The translations under genes were made by a program, and so were the position numbers. Positions 48,192 through 56,835 of a DNA stretch of 64,000 nucleotides are shown here, in pieces. The notes beneath the pieces were generated by a model. That model was not told the origin of the DNA, searched no databases, and saw only the letters and a program-made list of their open reading frames with translations. The first letter of the stretch is position 1, and every line of letters starts with the position of its first letter. The DNA is from Terasakiella pusilla DSM 6293 (GTDB lineage Bacteria > Pseudomonadota > Alphaproteobacteria > Rhodospirillales > Terasakiellaceae), in the NCBI RefSeq assembly GCF_000688235.1, contig NZ_JHYO01000007.1, forward strand, positions 1 to 64,000, given 5' to 3'.

Positions 48192-48524
48192 ATGTCTGCA
48201 CAAAACTTACCCAATCCACCGTACTATGCCGTGATTTTTATCAATCAACGAACAGAAGACGACGCGGAAGGGTATGGCATGACCGCGGATCGAATGGTTG
48301 AACTCGCTCAACAACAAGATGGCTACCTTGGCATTGAGAGCGTTCGCGATGACACAGGCAAAGGCATCACCGTTTCCTACTGGAAAGACATGGACGCTAT
48401 CCAATACTGGAAGAATGACGTCGAGCATCAAGATGCACGCGCCAAAGGGAAGTTAGATTGGTATCAAGACTATCAGCTGCAAATTGCCAAGGTCGAACAT
48501 GGCTATCGCTGGATCAAAAACTAA
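48192..48524 (+). CDS. Antibiotic-biosynthesis-monooxygenase-fold protein
   Basis: A 110-residue dimeric alpha-beta-barrel (ABM-like) protein. It starts YYAVIFINQRT and has DGYLGIESVRDDTGKGITVSYWKDMDAIQYWKND, typical of this family. Members include heme-degrading, quinol-oxidising and purely structural proteins; the catalytic role here cannot be decided. The ATG is three bases after ftsB, so the two are cotranscribed. Confidence 0.8.
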   Translation: MSAQNLPNPPYYAVIFINQRTEDDAEGYGMTADRMVELAQQQDGYLGIESVRDDTGKGITVSYWKDMDAIQYWKNDVEHQDARAKGKLDWYQDYQLQIAKVEHGYRWIKN

Positions 48525-48910
48525 AGATACGAATCCATTGTAGGTTCCGGTATTCAAATACCGCTTCGTGACCAAACAAGGTGATATTGCATCGCAAAAC
48601 ACCTCAGTTTCAGTTATATGACAGCCTCCCTGCCTTAATTGACAAGCATTCCGTCACCAAAATTAACCATTATTAAGTTTATACACTGGACTTTCAAAGG
48701 GTTGGCGCACATAAAAAATCAGGTTTTCGTAAACCCCTTGCATCTAGCGGTCTGCACCAAGATTAACTAAAGTGTAGTTAATTGTTCATTTTGCATTGCA
48801 ACACAGTAAGTTAGTTGAATGTGAAACATTTGCATTTGCCCCGATTTTGCGTTTCATAGAGAGATAATTTTGCATCAAAGCATGCTTCACGCCTAGCCAA
48901 GGGGAGTCCT
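48525..48910 (+). promoter_or_regulatory. 386-base regulatory region before the pdh operon
   Basis: No gene. ATTAACTA-N5-TAGTTAAT (48762-48782) is a perfect 8-bp dyad. TTTGC-type motifs repeat: TTGCATTGCAA (48791-48801), TTTGCATTTGC (48829-48839), TTTTGCG (48845-48851) and TTTTGCA (48868-48874). CGGTAT / ATACCG (48548-48563) is a small hairpin. TTGACA at 48639-48644 could be a -35 without a convincing -10. The density of repeats suggests an elaborate pdhA promoter. Confidence 0.5.
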
Positions 48911-49924
48911 ATGGCAACACAAACAAAACGCACGACACGGGGTAAGAACAAACAACCCGAAGCGACACCTGAAGAACTCTTAAAGTTCTATAAGGAAATG
49001 CTTTTGATCCGCCGCTTTGAAGAAAAAGCCGGTCAACTATATGGTATGGGCCTTATTGGCGGTTTCTGTCACCTGTATATCGGTCAGGAAGCCGTTGTTG
49101 TTGGTATTCAGTCCATCGCAAACCCGCAAGACACGCTGATCACGTCTTATCGCGATCACGGTCATATGCTGGCCTGCGGTATGGACCCAGACGGTGTTAT
49201 GGCAGAACTGACCGGTCGCATCGGCGGCTATTCCAAAGGGAAGGGCGGTTCCATGCACATGTTCTCCAAAGACAAAGGGTTTTATGGCGGCCACGGGATC
49301 GTTGGCGCCCAAATCCCATTGGGGACAGGTTTGGCCTTTGGTCACAAGTATAATGAAGATGGCGGCGTAAACTTTGCCTATATGGGCGATGGCGCGGTCA
49401 ACCAAGGCCAAGTCTACGAAGCCTTTAACATGGCTGCGCTTTGGAAGTTGCCTGTTGTTTACGTTATCGAAAACAACCAGTATGGCATGGGGACATCCCT
49501 AGAGCGCGCCTCCAGCAACACCAACCTGTATGAGCGTGGCGCAGCACACGGCATTCCGGGTATTCAAGTGAACGGCATGAGCGTCCTTGAAGTCCGTGAA
49601 GCCGCAAAAGAAGCTGCTGACAAATGTCGCCGTGGGGAAGGCCCCATCATCCTAGAGATGAAAACCTATCGCTATCGTGGTCACTCTATGTCTGACCCGG
49701 CAAAATACCGCGCGAAAGAAGAAGTTCAAAAAATCAGATCCGAAAGCGATCCGATTGATTACGTTCGCGCATTGTTGACCGAAGGTGGTCATGCCGACGA
49801 AGCCGCTTTGAAAGAGATCGATAAAGAGATCAAAGCCGTCGTTACAAAATCTGCCGACTTTGCCCAAACCAGCCCAGAACCGGATCCAAGCGAACTGTGG
49901 ACCGATGTGGTGGTAGACGCATAA
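48911..49924 (+). CDS. pdhA: Pyruvate dehydrogenase E1 component alpha subunit
   Basis: A 337-residue subunit. The thiamine diphosphate motif is GDGAVNQGQVYEAFNMAALWKLP...ENNQYGMGT (about 157-195), and YRGHSMSDPAKYR is the conserved loop. It decarboxylates pyruvate with PdhB. It starts the operon pdhA-pdhB-pdhC-lpd. The ATG follows AAGGGGAGTCC. Confidence 0.97.
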   Translation: MATQTKRTTRGKNKQPEATPEELLKFYKEMLLIRRFEEKAGQLYGMGLIGGFCHLYIGQEAVVVGIQSIANPQDTLITSYRDHGHMLACGMDPDGVMAELTGRIGGYSKGKGGSMHMFSKDKGFYGGHGIVGAQIPLGTGLAFGHKYNEDGGVNFAYMGDGAVNQGQVYEAFNMAALWKLPVVYVIENNQYGMGTSLERASSNTNLYERGAAHGIPGIQVNGMSVLEVREAAKEAADKCRRGEGPIILEMKTYRYRGHSMSDPAKYRAKEEVQKIRSESDPIDYVRALLTEGGHADEAALKEIDKEIKAVVTKSADFAQTSPEPDPSELWTDVVVDA

Positions 49925-49948
49925 AGCATAGAGATAGAGAGAAAATAC

Positions 49949-51325
49949 ATGCCAATTCAAATTCTTATGCCTGCGCTTTCACCGACAATGGAAGAGGGTA
50001 ACCTCGCCAAATGGTGCAAGGCCGAAGGTGACAAAGTCGAAAGCGGTGATGTCATCGCTGAGATTGAAACCGACAAAGCCACGATGGAAGTCGAAGCCGT
50101 GGATGAAGGTATCCTCGGTAAGATCGTGATCCCCGAAGGGACCGAAAACGTCAAAGTAAACGAAGTCATCGCCCTGCTGCTTGAGGAAGGTGAAGACGCG
50201 TCTGCTGTTGACAATTTCTCAACGGATAGTGCCAGCCCGGCACCTGCAACAGAAACAGCTTCTTCCTCAAGTGAAGAAGCAAGCACTGCGCCAACCGCAT
50301 CTGCAGCACCCGTCGCTGTCCAAGAAGATGCCTACACTGGCCCAACAGAAGAAATGACTGTGCGCCAAGCGTTGAACACAGCCTTGTTCGAAGAATTCCG
50401 CAAAGATGACAAAGTCTTCATCATGGGGGAAGAAGTTGCCGAATATCAGGGCGCTTACAAAATCACCCAAGGCCTGTTAGACGAGTTCGGCGCCAAACGC
50501 GTTGTTGATACGCCGATTACGGAAATCGGCTTTACAGGTGTTGGTGTCGGTGCTGCATGGTCCGGCCTCAAGCCCATCGTTGAATTTATGACCTTCAACT
50601 TTGCAATGCAGGCGATTGATCATATCATCAACTCCGCAGCGAAGACCCTTTATATGTCTGGTGGGGAAATTTCCTGTCCAATCGTGTTCCGTGGGTGTAA
50701 CGGCGCTGCGGCGCGCGTTGCTGCTCAGCACTCTCAGTGCTACGCCTCTTGGTATGCGCATTGCCCGGGCCTGAAAGTAGTTGCACCTTATTCTGCTGAA
50801 GATGCAAAAGGTCTTTTGAAAGCAGCGATCCGTGATCCAAACCCGGTTGTGGTGTTGGAAAACGAAGTTCTCTACGGCAAAAAATTCGATTGCCCGACAG
50901 ACGAAGACTTCACCATTCCGTTTGGTAAAGCGAAAATCGAACGCTCAGGTACTGACGTAACCTTGGTAGGCTACTCCATCTCAGTTGGTTGGGCACTGGA
51001 AGCGGCTGAAAAACTCGCGGAAGAAGGTATTTCTGCGGAAGTCATCAACCTTCGTTCACTGCGTCCGCTTGATACGCACACCATCATCGAGTCTGTTAAA
51101 AAGACCAACCGTCTGGTGACTGTCGAAGAAGGTTGGGCATACTCCAACATCGGTTCTGAGATTTCCTCACAAGTGATGGAACATGCCTTTGATTATCTGG
51201 ACGCCCCCGTGACACGCGTTGCCGGTAAAGACGTCCCGATGCCATATGCCGCCAACCTTGAAAAACTCGCTTTGCCAACTGTGCCGGATATCGTCGCAGC
51301 CGCAAAAGCAGTTTGTTACAAGTAA
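49949..51325 (+). CDS. pdhB: Pyruvate dehydrogenase E1 component beta subunit with N-terminal lipoyl domain
   Basis: A 458-residue protein. Residues 1-80 are a lipoyl domain (lipoylated Lys in [11 protein letters not shown], about residue 43), followed by an acidic Ala/Ser/Thr linker and the E1 beta domain from about 130 ([21 protein letters not shown]). The extra lipoyl domain on E1 beta is a known alphaproteobacterial feature. Its lipoyl domain is about 90% identical to that of the E2 protein encoded next. Confidence 0.97.
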   Translation: MPIQILMPALSPTMEEGNLAKWCKAEGDKVESGDVIAEIETDKATMEVEAVDEGILGKIVIPEGTENVKVNEVIALLLEEGEDASAVDNFSTDSASPAPATETASSSSEEASTAPTASAAPVAVQEDAYTGPTEEMTVRQALNTALFEEFRKDDKVFIMGEEVAEYQGAYKITQGLLDEFGAKRVVDTPITEIGFTGVGVGAAWSGLKPIVEFMTFNFAMQAIDHIINSAAKTLYMSGGEISCPIVFRGCNGAAARVAAQHSQCYASWYAHCPGLKVVAPYSAEDAKGLLKAAIRDPNPVVVLENEVLYGKKFDCPTDEDFTIPFGKAKIERSGTDVTLVGYSISVGWALEAAEKLAEEGISAEVINLRSLRPLDTHTIIESVKKTNRLVTVEEGWAYSNIGSEISSQVMEHAFDYLDAPVTRVAGKDVPMPYAANLEKLALPTVPDIVAAAKAVCYK

Positions 51326-51347
51326 TCGGTCGAAAGGAAATCGCATT

Positions 51348-52649
51348 ATGCCTATTCAAATCCTAATGCCAGCACTTTCACCGACAATGGAAGAAGGTAA
51401 TCTGGCAAAATGGTGCGTCAAAGAAGGCGACACTGTGGAAAGCGGCGATGTTATCGCTGAGATTGAAACTGACAAAGCAACAATGGAAGTTGAAGCCGTT
51501 GACGAAGGGACGATCGGTAAAATCCTCGTACCCGAAGGCACCGAAGGTGTAAAAGTCAATGAACTGATCGCCCTGTTGCTCGAAGAAGGTGAAGACGCAA
51601 GTGCGTTAGAAGCTGCAACAGAGACTGCATCTACAGCGCCTGCCAAAGCTGAAGACAAGCCGGCTGAGGCACCAGCCGCAGCACCACAAGCAGCGCCGGC
51701 TCCTGCCGCACCTGTATCTGAGAGTGGTGATCGCATCTTCTCTAGCCCCTTGGCACGCCGTATTGCCGCCAATGAAGGTCTAGAGATCAAAGACATCAAA
51801 GGTAGTGGCCCACGCGGTCGTGTTGTAAAACGCGATGTAGAAGCCGCCATTGCGTCCGGCACCGGTAAAACAGCTGCACCAACAGCCGACAAGCCCGCAC
51901 CAAAAGCTGCTGCACCTGATGCGAAAACCATCAGTCAAGATGATCCGATCTTCAAACTTCTGCCTGAATTTGAAGCCGTGCCGAACTCCAACATGCGTAA
52001 AACAATTGCCAAGCGCCTGACAGAGTCTGCCCGTGACATCCCGCACTTTAACCTGCAAGTGGATGTCGAAATCGACAAGCTGATGGCCTTGCGTAAAGAG
52101 TTGAACAGCCGGGAAGGCGCTGACTACAAAATCTCAGTCAACGACTTCCTCGTCAAAGCCACATCCCTTGCCTTGACACGTGTACCGGATTGCAACGTTG
52201 CCTTTACAGACAACGCCATCCTCAAGTTTAAACGTGTTGATATGGCAATCGCGGTCGCTGTTGAAGGCGGCCTGATCACGCCGATCATTAAAGATGCGGC
52301 GTCTAAAGGATTGGCGACACTGGCAAATGAAGCCAAAGATTTGGCAGCACGCGCACGTGACGGCAAGCTCGCCCCGGAAGAATATCAAGGCGGTACATTT
52401 ACCATTTCCAACTTGGGTATGTTCGGGATCAAAAGCTTCAACTCCATCATCAATCCACCGCAAGGCGGCATCCTGTCCATCGGGGCAGGGGAACAACGCC
52501 CTGTTGTGAAAAATGGTGCTTTGGCTGTTGCGACGGTCGTGACGCTGACACTGGCTGTTGATCACCGCTGCATTGATGGCGCAACTGGCGCGGCCTTCAT
52601 CAAGGAATTGAAAGCCCTGATCGAAGACCCGATTGCCCTCATGCTGTAA
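51348..52649 (+). CDS. pdhC: Dihydrolipoamide acetyltransferase (PDH E2)
   Basis: A 433-residue E2. The ATG at 51348 after AAAGGAAAT is chosen because it starts with [18 protein letters not shown], the lipoyl domain (Lys in [11 protein letters not shown]); the frame is open into pdhB. An alanine/proline linker, a peripheral-subunit-binding domain (SPLARRIAANEGLEIKDIKGSGPRGRVVKRDV, about 128-165) and the catalytic core with HRCIDGATGA follow. It forms the core of the complex and transfers acetyl to CoA. Confidence 0.98.
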   Translation: MPIQILMPALSPTMEEGNLAKWCVKEGDTVESGDVIAEIETDKATMEVEAVDEGTIGKILVPEGTEGVKVNELIALLLEEGEDASALEAATETASTAPAKAEDKPAEAPAAAPQAAPAPAAPVSESGDRIFSSPLARRIAANEGLEIKDIKGSGPRGRVVKRDVEAAIASGTGKTAAPTADKPAPKAAAPDAKTISQDDPIFKLLPEFEAVPNSNMRKTIAKRLTESARDIPHFNLQVDVEIDKLMALRKELNSREGADYKISVNDFLVKATSLALTRVPDCNVAFTDNAILKFKRVDMAIAVAVEGGLITPIIKDAASKGLATLANEAKDLAARARDGKLAPEEYQGGTFTISNLGMFGIKSFNSIINPPQGGILSIGAGEQRPVVKNGALAVATVVTLTLAVDHRCIDGATGAAFIKELKALIEDPIALML

Positions 52650-52663
52650 GGATAGGAAACAAT

Positions 52664-54067
52664 ATGTCTGATACAAATTTTGACGTTATTGTCGTAGGTG
52701 CAGGCCCCGGTGGATATGTCGGGGCCATCCGCGCCGCACAGCTTGGCCTGAAGACAGCCTTGGTGGAAGCCAATCACCTTGGTGGGATCTGCCTCAATTG
52801 GGGCTGTATTCCGACCAAAGCCTTGCTGCGCTCTGCGGAAATCTATGAACATATGAAACATGCAGCAAGCTTTGGGCTTGGTGCGAAAGATATTTCATTC
52901 GATATCGCAAAAATCGTTGAACGCTCCCGCGGCGTGTCCAAACAGCTGTCCGGCGGTGTTGGCCATTTGCTGAAGAAGAATAAAGTAAAAGTCTTTGACG
53001 GTTACGGCAAACTTCTCGGTGGCGGCAAATTGTCTGTTGAAAAAGACGGCAAAGTCTTCACGACCTTGTCCTCCAAACATATCATCATGGCAACCGGTGC
53101 ACGGGCGAAATCTTTCCCCGGTCTGGAACCTGATGGCAAACAGGTTTGGACCTACATGGAAGCTTTGGTCCCGACCGAAGTGCCAAAATCCATGCTGGTG
53201 ATCGGTTCTGGCGCAATTGGTATCGAATTTGCCAACTTCTTCCACACCTTTGGCTCTGACGTGACAGTTGTCGAAGCGTTGGATCAAATCATGCCCGTTG
53301 AAGATAGCGAAATTTCAGCTTTTGCCCAAAAGAGCATGGAAAAACGTGGCTTGAAGTTCAAAACTGCAACAAAAGTTGTGAAACTGGACAAAGCGGCGGA
53401 CGGCGTAACAGCAACACTCGACAAAAATGGCAAGACTGAGACCATCAAGGTGGACAAAGTCATTACCGCTGTCGGTGTTGTGCCAAATGTGGAAAACCTT
53501 GGCCTCGACAAAGCAGGCGTTAAACTGGATGAACGTGGCTTTATCCAGATTGACGGGTACTGCAAAACATCAGCTGAGGGCGTTTATGCCATCGGTGATG
53601 TTGCTGGTGCCCCTTGTCTGGCCCACAAAGCGTCCCACGAAGCCATCATCTGCATTGAAAAAATCGCAGGCCAAAAAGGCGTTCATCCGCTTGATAAATC
53701 CTTGGTCCCTGGTTGTACATATTGTCAGCCGCAAGTGGCTTCTGTCGGCCTGACGGAAAAAGCTGCCAAAGACAAAGGCTATAAAATCAAAGTCGGTCGT
53801 TTCCCCTTCATGGGCAACGGTAAAGCCATCGCGCTTGGTGAACCAGAAGGCCTGATCAAAACAGTCTTTGATGAGAAAACCGGTGAGCTTTTAGGCGCCC
53901 ATATGGTCGGTGCCGAAGTGACCGAACTCATTCAGGGCTACGGCATCGCCAAGACATTGGAAACAACTGAAGAAGACCTGATGCACACCGTCTTCCCGCA
54001 TCCAACCCTGTCTGAAATGATGCATGAAAGCGTGCTGGATGCTTATGGTAAAGCCATCCACTTCTAG
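52664..54067 (+). CDS. lpdA: Dihydrolipoamide dehydrogenase (PDH E3)
   Basis: A 467-residue flavoprotein. FAD loop VVGAGPGGYVGAIRAAQLG, redox disulfide GGICLNWGCIPTKALL (Cys about 44 and 49), NAD loop VIGSGAIGIEFANFF and the C-terminal HPTLSEMMHE His-Glu pair are all present. It reoxidises lipoyl groups of the complex. It is the last pdh gene and is followed by a G-rich stem-loop. Confidence 0.98.
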   Translation: MSDTNFDVIVVGAGPGGYVGAIRAAQLGLKTALVEANHLGGICLNWGCIPTKALLRSAEIYEHMKHAASFGLGAKDISFDIAKIVERSRGVSKQLSGGVGHLLKKNKVKVFDGYGKLLGGGKLSVEKDGKVFTTLSSKHIIMATGARAKSFPGLEPDGKQVWTYMEALVPTEVPKSMLVIGSGAIGIEFANFFHTFGSDVTVVEALDQIMPVEDSEISAFAQKSMEKRGLKFKTATKVVKLDKAADGVTATLDKNGKTETIKVDKVITAVGVVPNVENLGLDKAGVKLDERGFIQIDGYCKTSAEGVYAIGDVAGAPCLAHKASHEAIICIEKIAGQKGVHPLDKSLVPGCTYCQPQVASVGLTEKAAKDKGYKIKVGRFPFMGNGKAIALGEPEGLIKTVFDEKTGELLGAHMVGAEVTELIQGYGIAKTLETTEEDLMHTVFPHPTLSEMMHESVLDAYGKAIHF

Positions 54068-54092
54068 CCTCGCCTAAGCAATCCAAGAAAAT

Positions 54093-54129
54093 CGGGGAGG
54101 GGAGAATTATCCCTTCCTCGTCTTTCTCT
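54093..54129 (+). terminator. Probable terminator after lpdA
   Basis: CGGGGAGGGGA (54093-54103) pairs with TCCCTTCCTCG (54110-54120), 11 pairs including two G-U, loop GAATTA, followed by TCTTTCTCT. The tail is mixed pyrimidine, so efficiency is uncertain. Confidence 0.6.
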
Positions 54130-54252
54130 GCGGTTGTTTTTATTGTCTGGCTTCTGTAAAAGACATTTCCCCTTCGGTTGAGAAACACCGAAAACAGCCT
54201 AAATATCTTATTGCGGGTAGGAACACTTGCAAACAAAAAGGATCATAAGGTC

Positions 54253-55194
54253 ATGAGTGAAGCACCGAAACTGCGTCACCCCGAGAAGCAGAAAAACCCG
54301 GATAATCCAATCCAACGCAAACCGGACTGGATTCGCGTTAAAGCCCCGACGTCAAAAGGCTACAACGAAACCCGCAAGCTCATGCGCGAAAAAAAGCTTC
54401 ACACCGTTTGTGAGGAAGCCTCTTGCCCCAATATCGGTGAATGTTGGGAACGTAAACACGCAACCTTTATGATTCTAGGTGAAATCTGCACCCGTGCCTG
54501 TACCTTCTGTAACGTTATTACCGGCAAACCAAACGCTGCCGACCCAATGGAGCCGGAAAACGTCTCCATCTCCGTTGCGACCATGGGCGCCAAACATGTG
54601 GTGATCACCTCAGTTGATCGCGACGATATGGATGATGGTGGCGCGGACCAGTTTGTCCAGTGCATTGAGCGCATCCGCGAAAAGTCACCGGAAACAACCA
54701 TTGAAATCCTGACACCGGATTTCCGCGGGAAAGAAGGGGCATTGGAACACGTCATTGCTGCCAAGCCAGACGTGTTCAACCACAACCTAGAAACCGTGCC
54801 TCGCTTGTTCCCATCCGTACAACTTGGCTCACGTTATTTCTATTCTTTGCGCGTCCTGCAAAAAGCCAAAGAACTGGACCCACATATGTTTACCAAATCC
54901 GGCATTATGGTTGGATTGGGTGAAACAAAAGAAGAAGTCATTCAGGTTATGGACGATATGCGCTGTGCCGATGTTGACTTTTTAACCATTGGGCAGTACT
55001 TAGCACCCACGCCAAAGCACGCGCCGGTCGATCGCTTTGTAACGCCTGATGAATTTGCGGAATATGCTCGAATTGCCAAACGTAAAGGCTTCTTGCTGGT
55101 ATCTTCCTCTCCATTGACGCGTTCCAGCTATCATGCGGATCAAGATTTCGCCCGCTTGCGTGCTGCCCGTGAGGAACAGCTAGCTAAGAAATAA
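54253..55194 (+). CDS. lipA: Lipoyl synthase
   Basis: A 313-residue radical SAM enzyme. The auxiliary cluster motif is [12 protein letters not shown] and the SAM cluster motif [10 protein letters not shown]. The ATG at 54253 follows ATAAGG and is preferred over a longer in-frame start. It inserts sulphur into octanoyl groups on lipoyl domains, including those of PdhB and PdhC encoded just upstream. Confidence 0.97.
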   Translation: MSEAPKLRHPEKQKNPDNPIQRKPDWIRVKAPTSKGYNETRKLMREKKLHTVCEEASCPNIGECWERKHATFMILGEICTRACTFCNVITGKPNAADPMEPENVSISVATMGAKHVVITSVDRDDMDDGGADQFVQCIERIREKSPETTIEILTPDFRGKEGALEHVIAAKPDVFNHNLETVPRLFPSVQLGSRYFYSLRVLQKAKELDPHMFTKSGIMVGLGETKEEVIQVMDDMRCADVDFLTIGQYLAPTPKHAPVDRFVTPDEFAEYARIAKRKGFLLVSSSPLTRSSYHADQDFARLRAAREEQLAKK

Positions 55195-55195
55195 A

Positions 55196-55633
55196 ATGCC
55201 AACGCACGCAGAAAAAAAATATTGCCCCTATTCAGCACAACAAATGTACGATTTGGTGGCAAATGTTGATGCATACCCGGACTTTTTACCCTGGTGTGTA
55301 GCCACACGTGTGCGCGATCACCAAGGCAATCATATGATTGCCGATATGGTTATTGGCTTTAAAATGATCCGGGAAAAATATACGTCCGAAGTGACAATGG
55401 ATCCCGGTAAAGAGGTCAAGATCGTCTATAAAAACGGTCCGTTTAAATACCTGAACAGTCACTGGAAATTTGACGATGAATCCGATGGAGGGTGCAACAT
55501 CGACTTTTTCGTCGATTTTGAATTTCGCTCAGCCCTCTTGCAAAAAGTCATGGGCGCGGTTTTCAATGAGGCCGTCCAGCTTATGATGTCCGCCTTTGAA
55601 AAGCGCGCCAACGAGCTTTATCGCGACGCCTGA
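55196..55633 (+). CDS. ratA: RatA/Coq10-type START-domain protein
   Basis: A 145-residue SRPBCC-fold protein. It has YSAQQMYDLVANVDAYPDFLPWCVATRV, the conserved N-terminal segment of the Coq10/RatA family. Members bind ubiquinone or hydrophobic ligands and help respiratory quinone function; the name RatA (toxin) stems from E. coli. It starts two bases after lipA, and its end overlaps the convergent cinA-C gene by 16 bases. Confidence 0.88.
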   Translation: MPTHAEKKYCPYSAQQMYDLVANVDAYPDFLPWCVATRVRDHQGNHMIADMVIGFKMIREKYTSEVTMDPGKEVKIVYKNGPFKYLNSHWKFDDESDGGCNIDFFVDFEFRSALLQKVMGAVFNEAVQLMMSAFEKRANELYRDA

Positions 55634-56097
55634 TCCGCAATCAATTCAAGGGCACGTTTAACGGTCTGGCAGCGCACGTCAGCGCGATCACCATCAAAGA
55701 TATGCTTTTCAACAATCGTTAAAACGCCTTTTTTGGCACAACTCAGGTAAACCAGTCCCACCGGCTTATCCTCAGTTCCCCCGCCCGGACCGGCGATCCC
55801 GGTAACTGCCACGCAAATATCCGTACCAGCCGCTTTCATCCCACCTTCGGCCATCTCTTGGGCGACCACGTCACTTACCGCACCGTAGGCCTCTAGGTCA
55901 GCGCGCAAAACACCCAAAACCTCATGTTTTGCCTTGTTGGAATATGTGACAAACCCCCGGTCGACCACATCAGACGACCCTGCAATTTCCGTCAAGGCAC
56001 CTGCAATCAAACCACCCGTGCAAGATTCTGCGGTTGCGACTGTCAACTTCTTGCTGCGACACAATTCAAGAACTTCACTTGCTAACTCGTCAAACAT
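55618..56097 (-). CDS. CinA C-terminal-domain protein (nicotinamide-nucleotide amidohydrolase)
   Basis: A 159-residue stand-alone CinA-C/PncC domain. It shows TVATAESCTGGLIAGALTEIAGSS, VAVTGIAGPGGGTEDKPVGLVYL and the conserved C-terminal RADVRCQTVKRAL. It likely deamidates NMN in NAD recycling. The N-terminal MoCF domain of full CinA is absent. It lies four bases after the pgpA stop. Confidence 0.92.
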   Translation of the reverse strand: MFDELASEVLELCRSKKLTVATAESCTGGLIAGALTEIAGSSDVVDRGFVTYSNKAKHEVLGVLRADLEAYGAVSDVVAQEMAEGGMKAAGTDICVAVTGIAGPGGGTEDKPVGLVYLSCAKKGVLTIVEKHIFDGDRADVRCQTVKRALELIADQASR

Positions 56098-56101
56098 AGG
56101 C

Positions 56102-56596
56102 TCACCCCGCCAATTGAATACTTAAAAAATAGACCACGCCCAGACCATACAGGGCCGCCACCACATCATCTAGCATAATCCCCAAGCCCCCATGAACGTT
56201 GCGATCAAACCAACAGGCAGGCCACGGCTTAAAGATATCAACCAGACGGAATAAAACAAAACCGACCAGATAGAGCAGGGGGTCCAACCCTGCTGGCAAC
56301 AGCACCAGCCACTGCCCTGCAACTTCATCGATCACAACAGCCCCGGGATCTTCAACGCCAGCTTCTTTTTCAAAAATGTGAGACGCCCACCAGCCGATGA
56401 GAAATACGACGATGCTTGCGATTAACAGAGCAATCCAGCCGCCATAATATTGAATGAAATAGGCAAAAGGCAAAGCAGCAAGCGATCCCCACGTCCCCGG
56501 CGCGAATGGCATAAGCCCCGACCAAAACCAAGTTGCAAGAACACCTGCAGGGCTTCTCAAAAAAGACTTGCTGATGTTGGCATTTTTTGACGACAC
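56102..56596 (-). CDS. pgpA: Phosphatidylglycerophosphatase A
   Basis: A 164-residue membrane protein. It contains FAPGTWGSLAALP, DPGAVVIDEVAGQWLVLL and GGLGIMLDDVVAALYG, the signatures of PgpA with acidic metal ligands. It dephosphorylates phosphatidylglycerophosphate. The start is a GTG after GGGAGATTAAAA. It is paired with the CinA-C gene. Confidence 0.95.
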   Translation of the reverse strand: MSSKNANISKSFLRSPAGVLATWFWSGLMPFAPGTWGSLAALPFAYFIQYYGGWIALLIASIVVFLIGWWASHIFEKEAGVEDPGAVVIDEVAGQWLVLLPAGLDPLLYLVGFVLFRLVDIFKPWPACWFDRNVHGGLGIMLDDVVAALYGLGVVYFLSIQLAG

Positions 56597-56835
56597 TTTT
56601 AATCTCCCATTTCATGGCTTTGCCTTAACACAATTGCGATGCGTACCAGTAGGCAAGTTTTTACATTTTTTTGATTATTAGCATAGCGTTAAGATGCAAA
56701 CCCTTGTATAAATGGCGGGGTTTTTGGGGAAAGCTATATGCATAAAAACACTCCTCAAAGTCCAAAGCAAAACCTAAAAGATTGAAATATAACAAATTTC
56801 AATCCAAGTATTTAGTTAAGTGGCATTTGGGGCAT
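56597..56835. other. Spacer between pgpA and the M23 peptidase gene
   Basis: An AT-rich region between divergent genes. The frame of the M23 gene is open back to a TTG at 56782, but that stretch reads as low-quality coding. No clear promoter or repeat was found. Confidence 0.3.

Noticed and set aside
48525-48910. Hidden small gene or CRISPR-like array in the pdhA leader
   Set aside because: The TTTGC repeats are short and irregular with no constant spacer, and no reading frame with a ribosome-binding site was found.
55196-56097. Toxin-antitoxin pair (RatA with a partner)
   Set aside because: RatA-type proteins of this size in alphaproteobacteria are Coq10-like; the adjacent gene is a metabolic CinA-C enzyme, not an antitoxin.
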